Part shown: in pieces, positions 59,001 to 64,000 of the stretch
How the letters are laid out: each line of letters begins with the position of its first letter
Position numbering within the stretch: position 1 is the first letter of the stretch
Program-made: the position numbers and the translations under genes
The notes under the pieces: model-generated
The model's input: only the letters and a program-made list of their open reading frames with translations
Told to the model about the DNA's origin: nothing
Databases searched by the model: none
Assembly: GCF_040958095.1 (NCBI RefSeq)
Contig: NC_091181.1
Location: 27,554,904 to 27,618,903 of the forward strand
From: Procambarus clarkii
Taxonomy: Eukaryota; Arthropoda; Malacostraca; Decapoda; Cambaridae
Direction: 5' to 3'
DNA length: 64,000 bases

Positions 59001-62000
59001 AGCACGGGCGTTGCACGTCGAGTTCAGGTGGTGGCAATGCGCTGGGTTGTTTGCTCCTCGGAAGCCCTGAGGCTGCCCCGTTTTTGGTTGTTGTGACAAG
59101 GCTTGGGGATGTTATTTGCTTCGGTTTTGTTCCTTCCTCACCCCCTTGTCTTTTCCCTGTTGTGGTTTAGTCTGGCCCCCCCTTCTTCCCTGCATCTGGA
59201 TCCTTCGTCTGTGGATTTGGGGTCGGGGCAGGGTTTCGAGTGTCTTAAGACTCGGGCGGTCTCGGGGGTTTCCCCTTCTGGGGTAGCGACGCAAGCATTC
59301 GAGCCTGTCCCTCCAGCCAGGTTGTATGAGTCTTCCAGTGGGCTCCCTTCCTTAGTATCTTTCTGCCTGCCCCGGCCTTTTCTTTTGAGGCTGGGGTGAC
59401 GGCTCGGCCCCGGGGCCTGCCATGGAGGTTCCTGGGGTTGGGGAGGGGCTGACTTGGAGGGCCTTGGGCCCCATTGGACCCCGCCGGGGTTTTCTACCCT
59501 CAGTGCGGGGTCTTGCCGTTGCGGGGTTTTTCCTTCCCCCCCCCCCCCCTCTGTGTACGTCGTTTTGGGCGTCGGTCCCTCCCCGGGTTCAGATTCTTGT
59601 CCCTTCGGGTTCGTTCGGTTCCGTCCTATCAGTGGGTACTTTTCTCTGGGGCGAGACTTCTCCGTCATGGAGGGGTCATGTTCCCCTGTTATCGGGGTTT
59701 CTGCATGACTTTTGGTCTCTGGTGCAACTGTGCCTTCTGTGCCTTTGTGATATTGTTTGCTTCTGTGCGATCTCGAAGGTTCGGGGAGGTCTTCAATTCT
59801 TCCCGCATTATTGGAATGTTTGTCGTCTTCCTGTGAGGCTAACCTTCGGTCCTTTTTGGACTTGTTGGTCCTCTTCCGTGCTTCCTGTTTTTTTAAACTC
59901 TCGTTCTTTTGTCATTATTCCTTGTCTCCGTGCTCTGTCTAGGCACAGCTAATATTTTGTGATACGCCTTGTGGGCATAGCACCGCTCCTGTGCCAGGTA
60001 AGTCCACTACAGTATATAATCCTGAGGAGCCGACGGCGCTCCCCCCAGAAAACCAGCATTGAATGTAATGAAAAGCCATTTTCTGGGTGAGACCCAGAAG
60101 TTCCCAGGCATCCCTCCCTCCCTCCCAGTTGGCTTTTTTTTTTTTTCTTGTCTTTTGATATCCAGCCTCAGAACTGAAGGGTGGATAGCCGGCACGAGTG
60201 TCTGGGGCTCTGTCTGCGAGCTGCGCAGACAGCGGCACGGCGACGTACGACGTCATGCTCGTTTGCTTGTTTCTTTTTGAGGGAGTTCTATCCACTTGTT
60301 CGGCTTTTGGTGGCAATTTTCACCAGAATAGGGGTTTATTTTGGGACGCTTACCTTTCTGGGTGCCTGACTCGATCAATGGTAGACATAGAATGCTTCCA
60401 ACCACACGGGGGTTTCTATAGGCCATTGCTCCCCATGCCTCTCTGAGGGAGCCAGGTTCTGGCTCGTGGTCCCTGGTAGGACCACAGAACTCCATACACA
60501 TGACTGATGCCAAAGTTTGACATTAGCATATCAGCCTGAATAAGCTCCGGGGAGCCTCCGGGTCTCACCCAGAAAATGGCGTTTCATTACATTCAACGCT
60601 GGTTTTTTCTCAATAGGTAATCACCACACCAGGCTCCATTTCATAATAGGTCACCACCACCATTATGCTACCCTTCGTTTCTAGGTAAATCATTTCCATT
60701 ACTCCAAGCATCACTTCTTGGTAGATAACCACCCAGTTAAGCCGTAAATGGTAAGGCTTAGTACGGCAAGGCTTAGTACAACAGGACTTCATACAGCAAG
60801 GCTTCAGTACAAACCATTCAGTTTGAAAAATCCTGAGGAGCAATGGGGGGGGGGGGACCCTGACACAGTGCCAGCTTTCTGTCCCCATCAAAGCCACTAA
60901 GTATAAAGATACAGCATAGTGACCTTCAGATAAATTATCACCACCACACCTTGTAATTCTTGTCTCTGTGATCCTGTCATGTTCTCTTCAAACTGCATCT
61001 TGTTGTTTTGTTAATGCGTAAGCTGCGGTTTTCAAAACAGTTATTCTCTTATATGCAAACAAATTTCATCCACTTTTTTATTTAGTCAAAATTTACTGAT
61101 TTCTTCCAAAATATTCAGTGGCACCATTATTGGCCATTTGAAGCTGTTTTCCCTCTTATTATATACCTGTATGTTTTCTTATACTGTATTGACATGAATG
61201 AAAATAATGTGGATGGAATTTAATCAAAAGTAGTAAAGGATGGCAGATGAACTATGCTACCACTAAAACTCCTTTTCAGAAAATCTCTGGGTCAAGGGAC
61301 AGTTCTCCTAGATTAGAAACATGCAAATGTCACCCATATTAAAAAAAAAAAGTTAACTGCTGTCTTACCAGCTTGATAGTGCACATTTGCAAGCTCTTGG
61401 AGAAAATCCTAAGAGAGGGAATAATTCATCTTACAATGAACAATCTTGTAAAATCAGTACAACATGGGTTTGTTAAAAACAGATCCTACCCTACAAGTCT
61501 GCTCACATCTTTGGAAATGGTAACCAGCTATTCAGATAAAGGACTTACGGTATCTAAATATAATGTACGTAGTAGTATACATGGACTTTGCTAAAGCTTT
61601 TGACAAGGTACCACATGAAAGATGAGCAAGGAAATTACAGGGACATGTAATAAATGATTTATAACGTGCCTGCAGATAATAGAATGGATAAAACAAAGGA
61701 AACAAAGGGTCTTGCTAAAATGGAAGGAATCTGTCTGCAGAAATGTAGTGAGCAGGGTACCACAACGGTCCATTTTGTGGCCACCCCTTTTTGTCATATT
61801 CAATACATCAATGACATAGATGAGAATACAGTAGATTGTATTACAAACTACATCCCCAAATTTGCAAATAACATTTAAGATTTATGGTACAATGGGAAGT
61901 GAAAATTATATTGAGGTCTTACAAAGAGGTCTACATAAATTCCACAGATGGTCAGAAACCTGGAAAATGCTTTTTAGTATAAAAAAATGCAAGACCTTAC

Positions 62001-63640
62001 ATGTGGGGCATAACAATCCACATCACAACTACCAAATTAACATTACTTTGCAGTAAATTGATGAAGAAAAGGACCTTGGAGTCAGAATCCATCATTCACC
62101 TGTGTCACTAGTAGTGGCAAAAGTGAAACTGGAAGTTAAAAAAGCTAACCAAACCCTAGGAATAATCATGTATACCTTTGACTTAAAGGAACAAAAAGTA
62201 GTAGTTCAATTGTACAACTCTGGTGCACCCCACCTGGATTATTATATCCAAGCATGGTCACCTCATCTTCAGAAAGATATACTGTAGCTTCTTTGGAGAA
62301 ACTTCAATGCCAGGTAATAAAAGTCATTCCAGAACTAAGTTGACTCTCGTGCTAGGAAAATTTGAGGTCCACAGGGCTAACACTGCAAACCAGACATGAT
62401 AGGGCTGATCTCGTCTAAACTTTTCAAATACTGAACAGTTTGGAGTATGTTAATCCAGACATCCTCCTCAAAAGGTCAGATGTAACACAGACAAGGAGCA
62501 ATGGTTTCAAGCTCAACAAGCCACAATGTAGGACTAAAAATAGAAGATTATTTTTTGGGCACAGAGTTATAAACCCATGGAACCGCCTACCAACCAAAAT
62601 TGCAAATTCCAAATTTCTATTGAACTTTAAAATCCAGCTTGAAATCATCATCAGGACAAATGGAGTGGACTCTTGACAAGCCACCGGCTTCCTATCCTTG
62701 TTGAGGCCACTTGTTTGTTAGTGCCCTTCAGGTAAATAATATGGCAACACAAAGTATATAATCAATAATACCTAGTATATATAAAAATCATAATTTTCCA
62801 TTATCAGGGGTAGAAAACCTGGTAATTTTATCAGTGTTCCCATAGACCAACTACTGTCTCCATAATGTGACCCACAACAGTCATTTAACTCCTATGTACC
62901 TATTTGCTGCTAGGTGTACAGAGGCATCAGGACTACGGAAATGTGCCCATGCATCTTGCCTTGCCCTGAACTCGAACTCTGGGCCAACTGGTTGCAAGTT
63001 GATTTTGCTAGCTATTATACTACCAGTATATTTTAAATGTTTGGAATTACTTTTCTATGCATGATGTTATCATATGGCTTAAGACACAATTAAATTTTTA
63101 ATAGGACTTTATAACTGGAGGACATTAGAGTGCCAGAAATATTTTTGTTCAATAAAATAACCTTTCATGAACTAACTTGCCTAAGACATCCTGCAGTGTT
63201 CGAGTATCCATAGAAGCTGACTGCAGTGATAGCATACTCATCATAACATATTCGTTCATCACAGCTAAAGGGTTAGCAATAAATTATAGAGCAGATGTTT
63301 TAGTGTTCCAATTTTAAAAAACATTCTGAAAAATTTGACTCTTTATTGACTTTTGTATATTATTACTCTTACAAATACCAAATTAAATCATTTTAAAAAT
63401 GTACTCGATTACTTTTGGTAATCAACAGTAGATTTGTAGAGACCTTACACCTGGATATATACCATGAACAGGTGGAGCCATCTGGTGATAAGGTTGTGGC
63501 TGATCTTTTGAAGCTGGTAACAAGACCAGAGATCAATGTGTACCTGGTGATGGTGCTGGTGATGGGCTCCAACTGGGGCTTCCTTGAGAGCTACCTCTTC
63601 CTCTACCTCGAGACTCTTCATGCACCCAGCTACCTCATGG
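35068..63640 (+). CDS. MFSD6-like major facilitator transporter (partial gene, 8 exons)
   Basis: Eight exons, each bounded by AG/GT and phase-compatible, encode one multi-pass membrane protein: 35068-35172, 42574-42696, 53299-53510, 55132-55230, 55700-55954, 56104-56236, 58483-58568, 63472-63640. The product starts with a first helix (ELILIKVIQFLYSGG), a second (VAEIATVYAFLPITSIL) and the MFS loop GLVADRFGRFKQ. A long loop follows with about 12 cysteines and four N-glycosylation sequons. Then come helix IYFVLRMIATFFLNSLF, the family-typical DAMTLAIVRQ...DYGKQR, and helix pairs to NWGFLESYLFLYLETL. This order and the DAxTL/DYGKQR signature fit MFSD6 (MFS_1-like family). The substrate is not established here. 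The start codon and the 3' exons are outside the window or unrecognised. Introns total about 27 kb and are packed with transposons. Confidence 0.88.
35180..36230. other. Intron sequence, nothing recognised
   Basis: AT-rich, with short ORFs only. No conserved element is visible apart from a 12-A run near 35688. Confidence 0.5.
36233..36475 (-). mobile_element. SINE2 with LINE B-type tail
   Basis: In minus orientation: head with CTGGGTTTGATCCCCGG (box B-like, near 36410), body ACCTAGCAGTAAATAGGTAC, and end GGCCTGGTCGAGGACCGGG, CCGCGGGGATGCTAAGCCCC. That end is the LINE B terminus (compare 28250-28310). It is the most complete SINE2 copy in the window. Confidence 0.8.
36907..37605 (+). mobile_element. 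LINE C, best copy
   Basis: A continuous frame of ~210 codons gives the RT thumb and C-terminal region: KERDLGVVLDRKLSPEDHIK, FMTFVRPKLEYAAVVWCPYL, KLEKVQRHATKWLPEL, MITTYKIVTGIDKIDREDFL, FANRVVDGWNKLSEKVVEAK, ECWEDGTPRA. The tail is TGTAACTACACTTAGGTAAT, repeated twice. It is 5'-truncated, lacks the catalytic motif, and looks young because no stop interrupts it. Confidence 0.85.
38104..38310 (-). pseudogene. piggyBac transposase fragment (DDE_Tnp_1_7-like)
   Basis: The 68-codon frame reads VNKPNAICDYNTTMKGVDHF, DQMIKYYHFIRKTHKWTKKM, NAYVMYNYY. This matches the conserved YNxxMxGVDxxDQM...RKTxKW block near the C-terminal part of piggyBac-type transposases. The rest of the protein is missing, so it is inactive. 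Confidence 0.85.
38719..42427 (+). mobile_element. DIRS-like retrotransposon, copy A (decayed)
   Basis: The left end has TTTTCTGTGGGGAGCCCCTC; the right end has AAATGGCGTTTCATTATATT and CAATGCTGG. An internal complementary region is at about 41829-41920. Pieces of ORF1 (39100-39250, RFRVPLGSSAPSFRRFSAFP), RT (39690-40050, NLRDAYWDILIHLGYKDWL, with YLYD in place of the YLDD motif), RNase H/bridge (40080-40610) and tyrosine recombinase (40810-41760) remain in order but frameshifted. A poly-A run at 40779-40806 interrupts the RT-YR junction. It is inactive. It lies in the first long intron of the MFSD6-like gene. Confidence 0.85.
42574..42696 (+). CDS. MFSD6-like exon: helices 1-2
   Basis: Acceptor CCTGAACAG, donor TCAG|GTGCCC (weak donor). 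Joined translation TSSILPYLTLHMQELGLTVA, EIATVYAFLPITSILGPPLS. Incoming phase completes a Gly codon with the previous exon; outgoing G pairs with GC of 53299 to give GLVAD. Confidence 0.88.
42919..44952 (+). mobile_element. Tigger/pogo-like transposon, DDE-less, interrupted
   Basis: Ends are CAGTGGTGCCTCGGAATACG (left) and GAGGTACTCCTG (right), with TA on both flanks (42917-42918, 44953-44954). Coding parts: N-terminal helix-turn-helix (GPTKASGKDQGKKAHVRMTI, EEKQEIIRKHENG, 43151-43320). The second DNA-binding half follows (VAKGVRTIAKQRPQILEEVE to KEYPWNE, 44240-44425). The C-terminal tail ends it (MDRFVVRKSSSEPQPGPSGM, 44540-44688). The catalytic DDE domain is missing between these last two parts. 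The piggyBac-like element at 43358-44237 interrupts the first half. Confidence 0.85.
43358..44237 (+). mobile_element. piggyBac-like element 2, non-autonomous
   Basis: Ends CACTTTGGCGCTTTCC and GAGAGCGCGAAAGTG match the ends of element 1. The right end abuts TTAA (44238-44241). The left TTAA is at 43341-43344, 13 bases away from the CACTTT end. It contains at least three copies of a TTCTTATAGANAATTTTATT-GCGANNNCANTGATACC motif near 43672, 43880 and 44060, also present inverted in element 1. No open transposase frame. Confidence 0.75.
44955..45215. other. Intron sequence, nothing recognised
   Basis: AT-rich, no coding or repeat signal seen. Confidence 0.4.
45222..45316 (+). other. Duplicated exon edge / cryptic acceptor
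   Basis: GTGTGTGTGTTGCAG followed by GCCTGGTGGCTGAC is identical to the acceptor and first 14 bases of the real exon at 53299. Translation continues GLVADCTDGVLTEDLQLHLA then diverges and stops at TGA/TAT... without the DRFGRFKQ motif. Probably a duplicated or decoy exon start, not used as the main exon. Confidence 0.6.
45620..45720 (+). repeat. Dispersed repeat R1
   Basis: TTCATTTATTATGCACCCCA, TACCAATCTTGTGGGTAGCA then GGTTAGAGAGGCATATACA. About 45720-45956 has no other assignable feature. Confidence 0.75.
45976..46386 (+). repeat. DIRS left inverted terminal repeat
   Basis: Starts GGCTCCCCGGAGCTATCCCA and ends CCTCAGTTCTTGAGGCTG. It is the reverse complement of 51870-52280 by eye. It contains a GC palindrome region (CCCCTCCCCGGGAGGGGGAA) near 46312. 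Confidence 0.9.
46387..47037 (+). other. DIRS 5' leader
   Basis: Non-coding leader between the left repeat and ORF1, T/G-rich with short frames only. Its parts recur in copies C (56929 on) and D (58650-58800), confirming that it belongs to the element. The promoter was not located. Confidence 0.6.
47038..48837 (+). CDS. DIRS ORF1, gag-like protein
   Basis: ATG at 47038 (MDVTPESPLAVCEFEG); a GTG nine bases earlier is in frame but less likely. About 599 residues. An N-terminal Cys/His patch (PLSQGDPHCFCLCHAACW, FDPESCECCCLLV) could bind zinc. A Pro/Ser/Gly-rich middle follows, then a conserved block RVRFRVPPGTSVPSFRRFSA that is also kept in copies A and D. The C-terminus is Arg/Gly/Ser-rich (GGSSRKGRARARGSSRRGRP), typical of nucleic-acid binding. 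Presumed structural, RNA-packaging role by position and composition. Stop is 7 bases before the RT ATG. Confidence 0.75.
   Translation: MDVTPESPLAVCEFEGCSVPLSQGDPHCFCLCHAACWVGDTFDPESCECCCLLVTQFTQSSDDSIRVQAARALQSRFCLLQRARLVASPDAPGLPRFAFRDPDLGVGVASILVQSAPPRPSPSVRSGPPPLLPAPKRLRVSGSERGLLDLETRAASGVAPSGGAAEAFESCLPAEASGSDQWAPLPPAFPAAPSLSCGVGAWGEDSASGPVVTDLEAGEGLTWGPWAPLDPAWVFLPTERGLLLQGVGFSFPPSAYELDLVSAPPRVRFRVPPGTSVPSFRRFSAYRIQPGVVRAAFAAYLLRDPDYASEMDPSTFRFGTSFPFWLRYEVPESSWLADCPLFGLDSWHSFCRSRTLEWREASTVLQVFLGGELEYLNECLFAPALPRDVGVIQLHVQVPSLSAALVAEDLRARGLLCSALRFFSLLELSSDWLVEDVGTLGSVPGSGTLSSAARSSAALLKLFTPILRDAVSLFYASRLACRQAVLGSSVESAWALALRRSSPFCPLLFGESAVAQFIQAASAACRPMSDLLVFRGSRGGSSRKGRARARGSSRRGRPLVSGLGLAPPADPPSSGRRGVRAVRGSGSRKGRRPFRGLPL
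48845..50680 (+). CDS. DIRS reverse transcriptase-RNase H
   Basis: The ATG at 48845 follows the ORF1 stop; the frame is also open upstream to 48443, inside ORF1. About 611 residues. RT blocks: VSRLFPVPKRDCADLRFILD, PSFRMTTLSQVR, SLDLRDAYWHVPIHPRFRDW, LPFGLNLAPRVFTRLT and catalytic AYLDDWLVW (YLDD, near 49410). RNase H: DVYTDASSLGWGF (first Asp), STVREFAAVWFAL (Glu), IRLHSDCSPVV (Asp), SSVLADALSR (Asp). The DIRS-typical C-terminal block follows: GRPEVDLFASAWSRRLPVYA, FPPVRLL, LLAPWWPAQPWF. It copies element RNA to DNA. It ends in GGTTTTTTTGA, overlapping the recombinase ATG by 13 bases. Confidence 0.92.
   Translation: MGGRLALFARAWSHDSWAFRVVSRGLRWRWVAPPPFGGSGLAGQASSPALCRFVLEWVRLGVVETTSSLRWVSRLFPVPKRDCADLRFILDLSRLNPWVHCPSFRMTTLSQVRLLLEPGAWMVSLDLRDAYWHVPIHPRFRDWLGFVVGRLSYRFRCLPFGLNLAPRVFTRLTRVVVARLRLLGVRVLAYLDDWLVWAPSQSACLLARDLVLSQLAGFGFLVNWRKSHLVPSQVRTWLGLVWDSRTASLSLPPESLLRLRSRLRLFLEGPRVTRRLLEGLCGSLNFAMVVYPPGRVWLRRLFWFLRGSPFRLSRDRRVRPPGDLRRLLRHRLPLRVFRGSVPWRLPEPSLDVYTDASSLGWGFVTSAHQAGQGRWDPSFRRAHSTVREFAAVWFALGRIRVARGSTIRLHSDCSPVVHCLNRGGSMRSLSLWGWSLRVTRLLSSRGLALLAVHVRGVSSVLADALSRFVPLSTEWTVDDESFRWLCQTFGRPEVDLFASAWSRRLPVYAAPFPDCEAVGVDAFRLDWSRWGFLYLFPPVRLLLQVLTRLETYQGRVVLLAPWWPAQPWFQALVARCPNPRVFPRLRLFQQIGPVRHVAGSIFSSSLRVWFF
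50668..51675 (+). CDS. DIRS tyrosine recombinase (integrase)
   Basis: About 335 residues from ATG 50668, in the -1 frame relative to RT. The N-terminal SAM-like, core-binding half includes SSRRQYEVSWRSFRFFL and LMPNTVASYRAALAEPLQLA. The catalytic half has Arg in LALASGGRVGELHALL, the HxxR pair in YPRAHDVRKFAALAAVF and the likely nucleophile Tyr in RSNRVLAARYLVNVP. This R...HxxR...Y set is the tyrosine recombinase signature and explains the lack of target duplication. It inserts the circular DNA copy. Frame alone extends upstream to 48892 without meaning. Confidence 0.92.
   Translation: MVFLTRVYHHLYGDQVASLLVSHLRASSRRQYEVSWRSFRFFLRLRRVSSLSVRVVLSFLSWLFQDRHLMPNTVASYRAALAEPLQLAFGIDVTSAPFRKLSRALFHLRPAHASPEPSWSLDRVLAFLSSPRFVVAPSVQDCFSKALFLLALASGGRVGELHALLRRRGFCSFGRGDSFVRLQPSPSFLAKNETAAFRRGPWVVDAWLVRPGVHHVLCPVAALRRYLRATASVSGDALWVDPVSLLPCSRVRVSQVVRRVIRSSQPAVYPRAHDVRKFAALAAVFGNMSWSDIRARGFWRSNRVLAARYLVNVPCPRRACVALGRRLQPVVSASS
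51733..51823 (+). repeat. DIRS internal complementary region
   Basis: The first part (51733-51766, AGCTCCGGGGAGCCGACGGG...) is the complement of the left end. The second (51767-51823, AACCAGCGTTGAATGTAATG..., CATTTTCTGGGTGAGTCCCG) is the complement of the right end (52273-52329). It serves as template to complete the termini. Confidence 0.9.
51870..52280 (-). repeat. DIRS right inverted terminal repeat
   Basis: CAGCCTCAAGAACTGAGG to CTCCGGGGAGCC. Mirror of the left repeat, including TGTGTGACGTCACACTAATT and GGTAGGCCTAAGAACTCC. Confidence 0.9.
52333..53250 (+). mobile_element. LINE D fragment
   Basis: Begins directly at the DIRS right tip with a TCATACACATCAATGACATA segment (VIHINDIDENI, KFADNTKI: the FADD region with N in place of D). 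It continues through LDYCIQAWRPHLHKDIAALE, RATGLTTLQTRHDRADLIES and VINPMNCLPTKAVNAKT to the tail GGTCACTAGTGTTAGTGGC. Frameshifted. It ends about 50 bases before the exon at 53299. Confidence 0.8.
53299..53510 (+). CDS. MFSD6-like exon: MFS loop 2-3, helix and Cys-rich loop start
   Basis: Acceptor TGTTGCAG, donor CAG|GTAAAC. Translation GLVADRFGRFKQVVVANMVL, TVVLHCALLYVPARPR, then SCGPDGNVLTWSCNTCHQQL and NNTQLQLTLQ. GLVADRFGR is the classic MFS loop between helices 2 and 3. Phase 1 in, phase 0 out. Confidence 0.9.
53790..54115 (-). mobile_element. LINE D fragment, minus strand
   Basis: CGGCTTGTCGAAGGTCCCCC, TTGGCATTTGCAGCTTTGGC, ATCTGACCTGTTAAAGAAG and TCTGGTTTGCAGTGTTAGCC are the reverse complement of LINE D coding and tail sequence. 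A similar short piece is at 56820-56928. Confidence 0.7.
54532..54937. mobile_element. MITE with ~70-bp inverted repeats
   Basis: Left arm 54532-54606: TGCCAGGTAAGTCCACTATG, GGAACTTTTGTTCCGAGTAG, CTGAATTT. Right arm 54863-54937 is its imperfect complement (ATTCAGCTACTCGGAACAAA ... TACTTACCTGGCACAGGA). The centre is unique. A solitary left-arm tip (CCTGTGCCAGGTAAGTCCAC) recurs at 59988-60008. Confidence 0.75.
55132..55230 (+). CDS. MFSD6-like exon: Cys-rich loop
   Basis: Acceptor ATACTTCAG, donor CAG|GTATTT. 33 codons, LCEFDCVSPPSELSVCVHEE then DLATCHNYSLFDQ. Four cysteines and a NYS sequon suggest an extracellular, disulfide-bonded loop. Phase 0 both ends, so it could be skipped without frameshift. 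Confidence 0.88.
55300..55405 (-). repeat. Dispersed repeat R1
   Basis: TAACTAAATGAATTTTGGAG, CTTTGTAACCCTTTCCACTA then GGGTGAGTATTGGGTGCATA. Confidence 0.75.
55700..55954 (+). CDS. MFSD6-like exon: Cys-rich loop end and next helix
   Basis: Acceptor CTAACAG (AG 55698-55699), donor ATG|GTGAGT. 85 codons: ITLNGTVLSWREEEKCNHTL, CSSQCHVKCQVMQVPQCHV, then helix FWIYFVLRMIATFFLNSLFT. Two sequons (NGT, NHT) and five cysteines. Phase 0 both ends. Confidence 0.9.
56104..56236 (+). CDS. MFSD6-like exon: DAMTL / DYGKQR signature
   Basis: Acceptor ATCCTGGCAG, donor GTTG|GTAGGC. DAMTLAIVRQHNGDYGKQRF then LFILGLATVPLLAGFTLDWH. The Asp-Ala-x-Thr-Leu and Asp-Tyr-Gly-Lys-Gln-Arg motifs are the strongest family evidence. 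The 149-bp intron before it contains a T-run of about 58. Confidence 0.92.
56929..58113 (+). mobile_element. DIRS-like copy C, internally deleted
   Basis: Starts with leader-like GCATATGCTCAGGGTTACCT. RT pieces follow (57000-57430, with VGWQAYHFQFLLFGLASHVL, equivalent of LSYRFRCLPFGLNLAPRV), then it jumps to recombinase sequence (57450-58110, YHAPMVEALQLEFSIYT, LVRELHAFLRKGGFCSFGHG, VYPCAHDLRKYAALMAIFGN). RNase H is deleted, no terminal repeats remain, and the first Arg motif is damaged. Inactive. Confidence 0.8.
58124..58395 (+). mobile_element. LINE C 3' fragment
   Basis: LKPATLRTKRSYRFKLRKQR, then RKFSFFSKQ with a frameshift, and a mutated GGGACACCACAAACATAGTG tail. Confidence 0.7.
58483..58568 (+). 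CDS. MFSD6-like exon: transmembrane helix
   Basis: Acceptor CCTCCATAG, donor CACG|GTAGGT. GYKDYSPAFYLGAALCLVSA then ALITRLCFT, one membrane span. Phase 1 in, 0 out. The intron after it is filled by DIRS copy D starting about 30 bases from the donor. Confidence 0.88.
58598..60612 (+). mobile_element. DIRS-like copy D, deletion derivative
   Basis: Left end TTTTCTGGGGGGAGCCCCGT followed after ~60 bases by leader sequence, so most of the left inverted repeat is deleted. Decayed ORF1 runs at about 58800-59640. RT and recombinase are absent. The internal complementary region (about 60020-60100) and right repeat (60100-60612) are present, ending AACGCTGGTTTTTT. Inactive. Confidence 0.82.
60640..61305. 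other. Intron sequence with LINE D tail scrap
   Basis: A G-run and a decayed LINE D tail lie at about 60845-60940. Nothing else identified. Confidence 0.45.
61310..62745 (+). mobile_element. LINE D, most complete copy
   Basis: Begins within RT: IVHICKLLEKILREGIIHLT, VQHGFVKNRSYPTSLLTSLE, then MDFAKAFDKVPHE (near 61580), IQYINDIDENTVD and FHRWSETWKMLFS. Later segments are DYYIQAWSPHLQKDI and VINPWNRLPTKIANSK, then the TCCTATCCTTGTTGAGGCCA tail and CTTCAGGTAAATAATATGG. Multiple stops and frameshifts. Confidence 0.8.
62840..62995 (-). mobile_element. SINE2 fragment
   Basis: GACCCACAACAGTCATTTAA, GTACCTATTTGCTGCTAGGT body, and CTGAACTCGAACTCTGGGCC head in minus orientation. 63000-63470 has no recognised element. 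Confidence 0.65.
63472..63640 (+). CDS. MFSD6-like exon: mid loop and following helix
   Basis: Acceptor ATGAACAG (AG 63470-63471), donor CATGG|GTATTA. VEPSGDKVVADLLKLVTRPE (cytoplasmic central loop), then INVYLVMVLVMGSNWGFLES and YLFLYLETLHAPSYLMG. WGFLES...FLYLE is typical of the start of the second MFS half. Phase 0 in, 1 out; later exons lie beyond the window. Confidence 0.9.
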
Positions 63641-63832
63641 GTATTACGCCTTTTACACTCATAATACTAATAATAATAATAATTTATAATTGTTGTACAC
63701 TTAATTATTTTAAGGGGGCGTCTGGTTATTATAATGAAAGTTGTTCAATGTCAACCAATATTATTTTTCTAGTTGTATATGAAAAGTGCTTAAATTGTCC
63801 CAAGTTTCAGTACTGCAGCGTAAATAGAAAGG

Positions 63833-63837
<5 letters not shown>

Positions 63838-63870
<33 letters not shown>
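63838..63870. repeat. Poly-T run
   Basis: About 33 T in a row. It may be the poly-A tail of a minus-strand retroelement entering from the right, but no body is visible before the window ends. Confidence 0.9.
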
Positions 63871-63872
<2 letters not shown>

Positions 63873-64000
63873 AACGTTTTTTACACATTTTCAAGTCCAC
63901 ACTTCAGAACACACGTTTCAGATAAAATTATTCTGTGACACTTTTCTGACACATTAGCATATAATAAAGGATTTGGGGATTTAGAATTTCCAAAACATCT

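Overview
The window looks like nuclear genomic DNA of a decapod crustacean, possibly a crayfish-like species. The reasons are spliced genes with GT-AG introns, very dense LINE, SINE and DIRS-like retrotransposons, long (AC)n, (TTA)n and (TA)n tracts, and arthropod-type TTAGG repeats inside a transposon. No bacterial or viral gene organisation is present. The species assignment is inference.

About 1-20,000 is almost entirely repeat debris. It holds fragments of at least five LINE families (called A-E here from their distinct 3' tails), tRNA-derived SINEs, a Tigger/pogo remnant, two MITEs and several minisatellites. One short candidate first coding exon (7766-7887) has no visible partner. At 20,563-22,057 there is one large open exon whose C-terminal two thirds resemble a divergent nuclear receptor ligand-binding domain. 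It ends in a normal stop codon and is probably the last exon of a gene.

About 22,500-34,500 contains two large minisatellites (30-bp unit at 22.5-23.8 kb, 20-bp unit at 28.9-30.0 kb), a perfect 77-bp fold-back element, and a well-resolved nested insertion. In that nest LINE A is split by LINE B, which is split by a SINE, and LINE A also carries a solo LTR. A Ty3/gypsy RNase H remnant follows.

From 35,068 to the right edge lies one plus-strand gene, an MFSD6-like member of the major facilitator superfamily. Eight exons join in frame and encode early transmembrane segments, a cysteine-rich, N-glycosylation-rich loop, the DAMTL...DYGKQR region and a later helix pair. The first exon(s) and the 3' part are not in the window or were not found. 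Its introns hold four copies of one DIRS-like tyrosine-recombinase retrotransposon. One copy (45,957-52,329) appears structurally complete: 411-bp inverted terminal repeats, an internal complementary region, and open gag-like, RT/RNase H and tyrosine recombinase frames. The introns also hold two piggyBac-like elements, a Tigger derivative, LINE C and LINE D copies, and a MITE.

I see no CRISPR array, no operon, no rRNA and no convincing functional tRNA. The most notable items are the complete DIRS element, the nuclear-receptor-like exon, a minisatellite that seems to have grown out of the end of a dispersed repeat, a MITE carrying telomere-type repeats, and SINEs that share 3' tails with the local LINEs.
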